Source of the DNA: an uncultured bacterium
GTDB lineage: Bacteria > Bacillota > Clostridia > Oscillospirales > Ruminococcaceae
DNA length: 5,256 nt
Direction of reading: 5' to 3'
Assembly (NCBI GenBank): GCA_934845495.1
Contig: CAKWRB010000094.1
Span: forward strand, 1 to 5,256
A program made the position numbers and the translations under genes. Each line of letters begins with the position of its first letter. Position 1 is the stretch's first letter. Below the pieces are notes generated by a model, which saw only the letters and a program-made list of their open reading frames with translations, was not told the origin of the DNA and did no database searches. Shown here piece after piece: positions 4,499 to 5,256 of this stretch.

Positions 4499-4561
4499 AT
4501 GGAGTACATAGTTTTGATTCTTATCATTATTTTGTATACCATCATTGCAATAAAAAAGTAG
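4499..4561 (+). CDS. 20-residue hydrophobic peptide, putative type I toxin
   Basis: ATG at 4499 opens a frame reading MEYIVLILIIILYTIIAIKK and stopping at TAG (4559-4561). Residues 3-18 are an uninterrupted hydrophobic run able to span or insert into the membrane, followed by two lysines. This shape is shared by type I toxins such as Fst, TxpA and BsrG, though at 20 residues it is shorter than those (about 30-60). The ribosome site GGGGGTGAT (4487-4495), close to the ideal GGAGGTGAT, has its G-run 7 bases from the ATG. A competing ATG at 4494 would give only MKWST. It has its own promoter (4377-4406), a leader that can hide the ribosome site, and an opposing promoter at 4640-4669 that would make an antisense RNA over its 3' end. 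I do not recognise the exact peptide; the toxin role is inferred from these features together. Confidence 0.7.
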   Translation: MEYIVLILIIILYTIIAIKK

Positions 4562-4593
4562 CCGCCCGTCCTTGCAAAGATAGCGGCTACTTT
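4555..4593 (-). terminator. Terminator overlapping the peptide stop codon
   Basis: Perfect 11-bp arms AAAGTAGCCGC (4555-4565) and GCGGCTACTTT (4583-4593). The peptide's TAG stop lies inside the left arm. The U-tract is good on the minus strand (six T) but poor on the plus strand (TTTAGCT), so it chiefly ends the antisense RNA, and the peptide mRNA may read through. Confidence 0.75.
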
Positions 4594-4604
4594 AGCTAAA
4601 ATCT

Positions 4605-4629
4605 GGGGATAACCGTCACCGGCAACACC
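4605..4629 (+). repeat. Right half of the long-range inverted repeat
   Basis: GGGGAT (4605-4610), AACCGT (4611-4616) and GGCAACACC (4621-4629) are complementary to the three blocks at 4414-4443. On the minus strand this is the 5' end of the putative antisense RNA. On the plus strand a T-rich stretch follows. Confidence 0.6.
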
Positions 4630-4639
4630 CTTTGTTTTT

Positions 4640-4669
4640 ATTATACACCTGTTATAGAGAGTGTGTCAA
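4640..4669 (-). promoter_or_regulatory. Near-consensus minus-strand promoter for the antisense RNA (in repeat module 2)
   Basis: Perfect TTGACA (4664-4669) and perfect TATAAT (4640-4645) are separated by 18 bases. No open frame follows it on the minus strand, only the hairpin at 4555-4593, which points to a non-coding product. Confidence 0.8.
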
Positions 4670-4702
4670 TCAGAAAGCCGCCCCGAAAAGAGCGGCTTTT
4701 TT
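4641..4702. repeat. 62-bp terminator/promoter module, copy 2
   Basis: This is the second copy of the module at 4199-4260, direct orientation, about 440 bp away and about 90% identical. The promoter boxes and hairpin arms are kept; changes fall in the spacer, the loop and the T-tract. The two copies frame the peptide locus. Confidence 0.85.
4674..4702 (+). terminator. Terminator hairpin of repeat module 2, likely end of the peptide mRNA
   Basis: Arms AAAGCCGC (4674-4681) and GCGGCTTT (4692-4699) are followed by a run of six T residues (4697-4702) on the plus strand. RNA starting near 4413 and ending here would be about 290 bases and would contain the whole complement of the antisense RNA. Confidence 0.75.
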
Positions 4703-4751
4703 GCCTGTTCATTGCTGATGCAAGGGGTTTTACGGCGTACTCGATAATAAG

Positions 4752-4779
4752 AGAGGGGGAGCACTTTGGGCTCCCCTCT
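4752..4779 (-). terminator. Hairpin downstream of the right-hand gene, possible terminator
   Basis: AGAGGGGGAGC (4752-4762) pairs with GCTCCCCTCT (4770-4779), with one bulged G, around a 7-base loop. It begins 37 bases past the stop codon of the gene ending at 4817. The U-tract on the minus strand is poor (CTCTCTTATTATC), so termination may be weak. Confidence 0.45.
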
Positions 4780-4816
4780 ACAAATGGAAAGTTGCAATAT
4801 TACTATTACAACTACA

Positions 4817-5256
4817 TCATATTAGTATATTCATGCCTGATTTGTAGTCATCCAAGATACCGGGCTTGACTGGCTTTCCCCAATTCCATGAGGGGTCTCG
4901 CTGATGTACATATTCTCCCAATCGGTCAGCCTCTTGCAGACTAATCTGATTTAATGTCCACCCAGCGGCAGCTCGTTCTTCGGGTGGCAATGACATAACA
5001 TAATTCTTTATAATTTCGCTTTCAATCTTTCCATCACTCATGCCGCAGTTCTTTTCCATACTCTCAAACACCAAAGATTTTATTTTATTTGCAACGCCCT
5101 CGTCAACAGGGACAATGCGGCGAAAATCCGTTCGGCCTGTAATATCCATTCCCTCCGGACAATATGGGTTAACATGCCCCTTTGGCGGCAAAGAGCCATT
5201 TGGAAGTTTAGGGGTTAAGTGCGAATTTTGAACCTTATAATTTTGTTGCACAAATC
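4817..5256 (-). CDS. Unrecognised protein, 3' part (runs to the window edge)
   Basis: The frame ends at TGA (4817-4819). A GTG at 5251 gives 144 residues, but only 5 bases precede it, no ribosome site can be seen, and the frame is still open at the edge, so the true start may lie outside. Counting from that GTG, residues about 10-45 are rich in proline and glycine (HLTPKLPNGSLPPKGHVNPYCPEG) and look extended. Residues about 52-140 look mainly helical and hydrophilic, with DEGVANKIKSLVFESMEKNCG, then SLPPEERAAAGWTLNQISLQEADRLGEYV and a tryptophan pair in SWNWGKP (121-127). No signal peptide, membrane segment or catalytic motif is evident. Base composition is poorer in GC than the partition operon, which suggests a different origin. 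A proline-rich stretch ahead of a compact domain could mean the C-terminal part of a larger protein, but I assign no function. Confidence 0.6.
   Translation of the reverse strand, partial: FVQQNYKVQNSHLTPKLPNGSLPPKGHVNPYCPEGMDITGRTDFRRIVPVDEGVANKIKSLVFESMEKNCGMSDGKIESEIIKNYVMSLPPEERAAAGWTLNQISLQEADRLGEYVHQRDPSWNWGKPVKPGILDDYKSGMNILI

Larger units (their letters stand above)
4551..4633 (-). ncRNA. Putative antisense antitoxin RNA of the hydrophobic peptide locus
   Basis: RNA from the near-consensus promoter at 4640-4669 would start close to 4633 and stop after the hairpin 4555-4593, where six T residues follow on the minus strand. The product is about 80 bases and is fully complementary to the 3' part of the peptide mRNA if that mRNA runs to the terminator at 4674-4702. 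Convergent overlapping RNAs of this kind are known in txpA/ratA, bsrG/SR4 and the pAD1 par locus. Ends are estimates. Confidence 0.6.

Noticed and set aside
4461..4511. Leader peptide MLFCPFFQEGVMKWST overlapping the hydrophobic peptide start
   Set aside because: Its only upstream purine run is 2 bases from the ATG, too close for a ribosome site. It could still be translated weakly, but nothing supports it.
4199..4702. The 62-bp copies as ends of an insertion sequence
   Set aside because: They are direct, not inverted, contain complete promoter and terminator signals, and enclose no transposase.
4199..4702. CRISPR array
   Set aside because: Only two repeats, about 380 bp apart, with no regular spacers or cas genes.

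Overview
The window reads as part of a plasmid or integrative element from a Gram-positive gut-type anaerobe (Bacillota, class Clostridia). This is inferred from GGAGG-type ribosome sites, TTGACA/TATAAT promoters, many U-tailed hairpins, Clostridia-like protein families, and a GC-rich partition operon set in AT-richer flanks. No replication initiator, relaxase, rRNA or tRNA is visible, so plasmid versus integrated element cannot be decided. Almost all protein genes lie on the minus strand.

Layout, left to right. Bases 1-55 look like the right end of an IS200/IS605-type TnpB element: the last 12 codons of a tnpB-like frame stop inside a hairpin with a TTTA loop, followed by TCAA. Bases 56-331 hold no gene I can support. 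Bases 332-1767 (minus) form a two-gene module: a promoter with an embedded palindrome, an AbrB/SpoVT-fold protein with an extra C-terminal domain, an overlapping HipA-like kinase, and a strong terminator. A bidirectional terminator (1832-1873) separates it from the next operon.

Bases 1928-4090 (minus) are a partition operon in the order parA, parB and a small protein with two ribbon-helix-helix domains. It is bracketed by two copies of a perfect palindrome, TGTGTCCAA-(C/G)-TTGGACACA, at 1909-1927 and 4137-4161. These are good candidates for the centromere (parS-like) or operator sites of the operon.

Bases 4162-4816 contain no large gene but are dense in signals. A plus-strand unit encodes a 20-residue hydrophobic peptide (MEYIVLILIIILYTIIAIKK) behind a well-formed promoter and a 5' leader able to hide its Shine-Dalgarno sequence. 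A nearly consensus minus-strand promoter lies just downstream and would make a short antisense RNA ending at a hairpin at the peptide's stop codon. This has the architecture of a type I toxin-antitoxin locus. The antisense promoter and an adjacent plus-strand terminator sit in a 62-bp module repeated about 440 bp away (4199-4260), where the promoter copy points at parA. Bases 4817-5256 hold the 3' part of an unrecognised minus-strand gene that runs to the window edge.

Taken together, the window is a maintenance block: active partition flanked by a kinase-type toxin-antitoxin-like pair on one side and a probable type I system on the other. Promoters, terminators and hairpins were found by eye. 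Domain calls rest on motif recognition, not on database searches.
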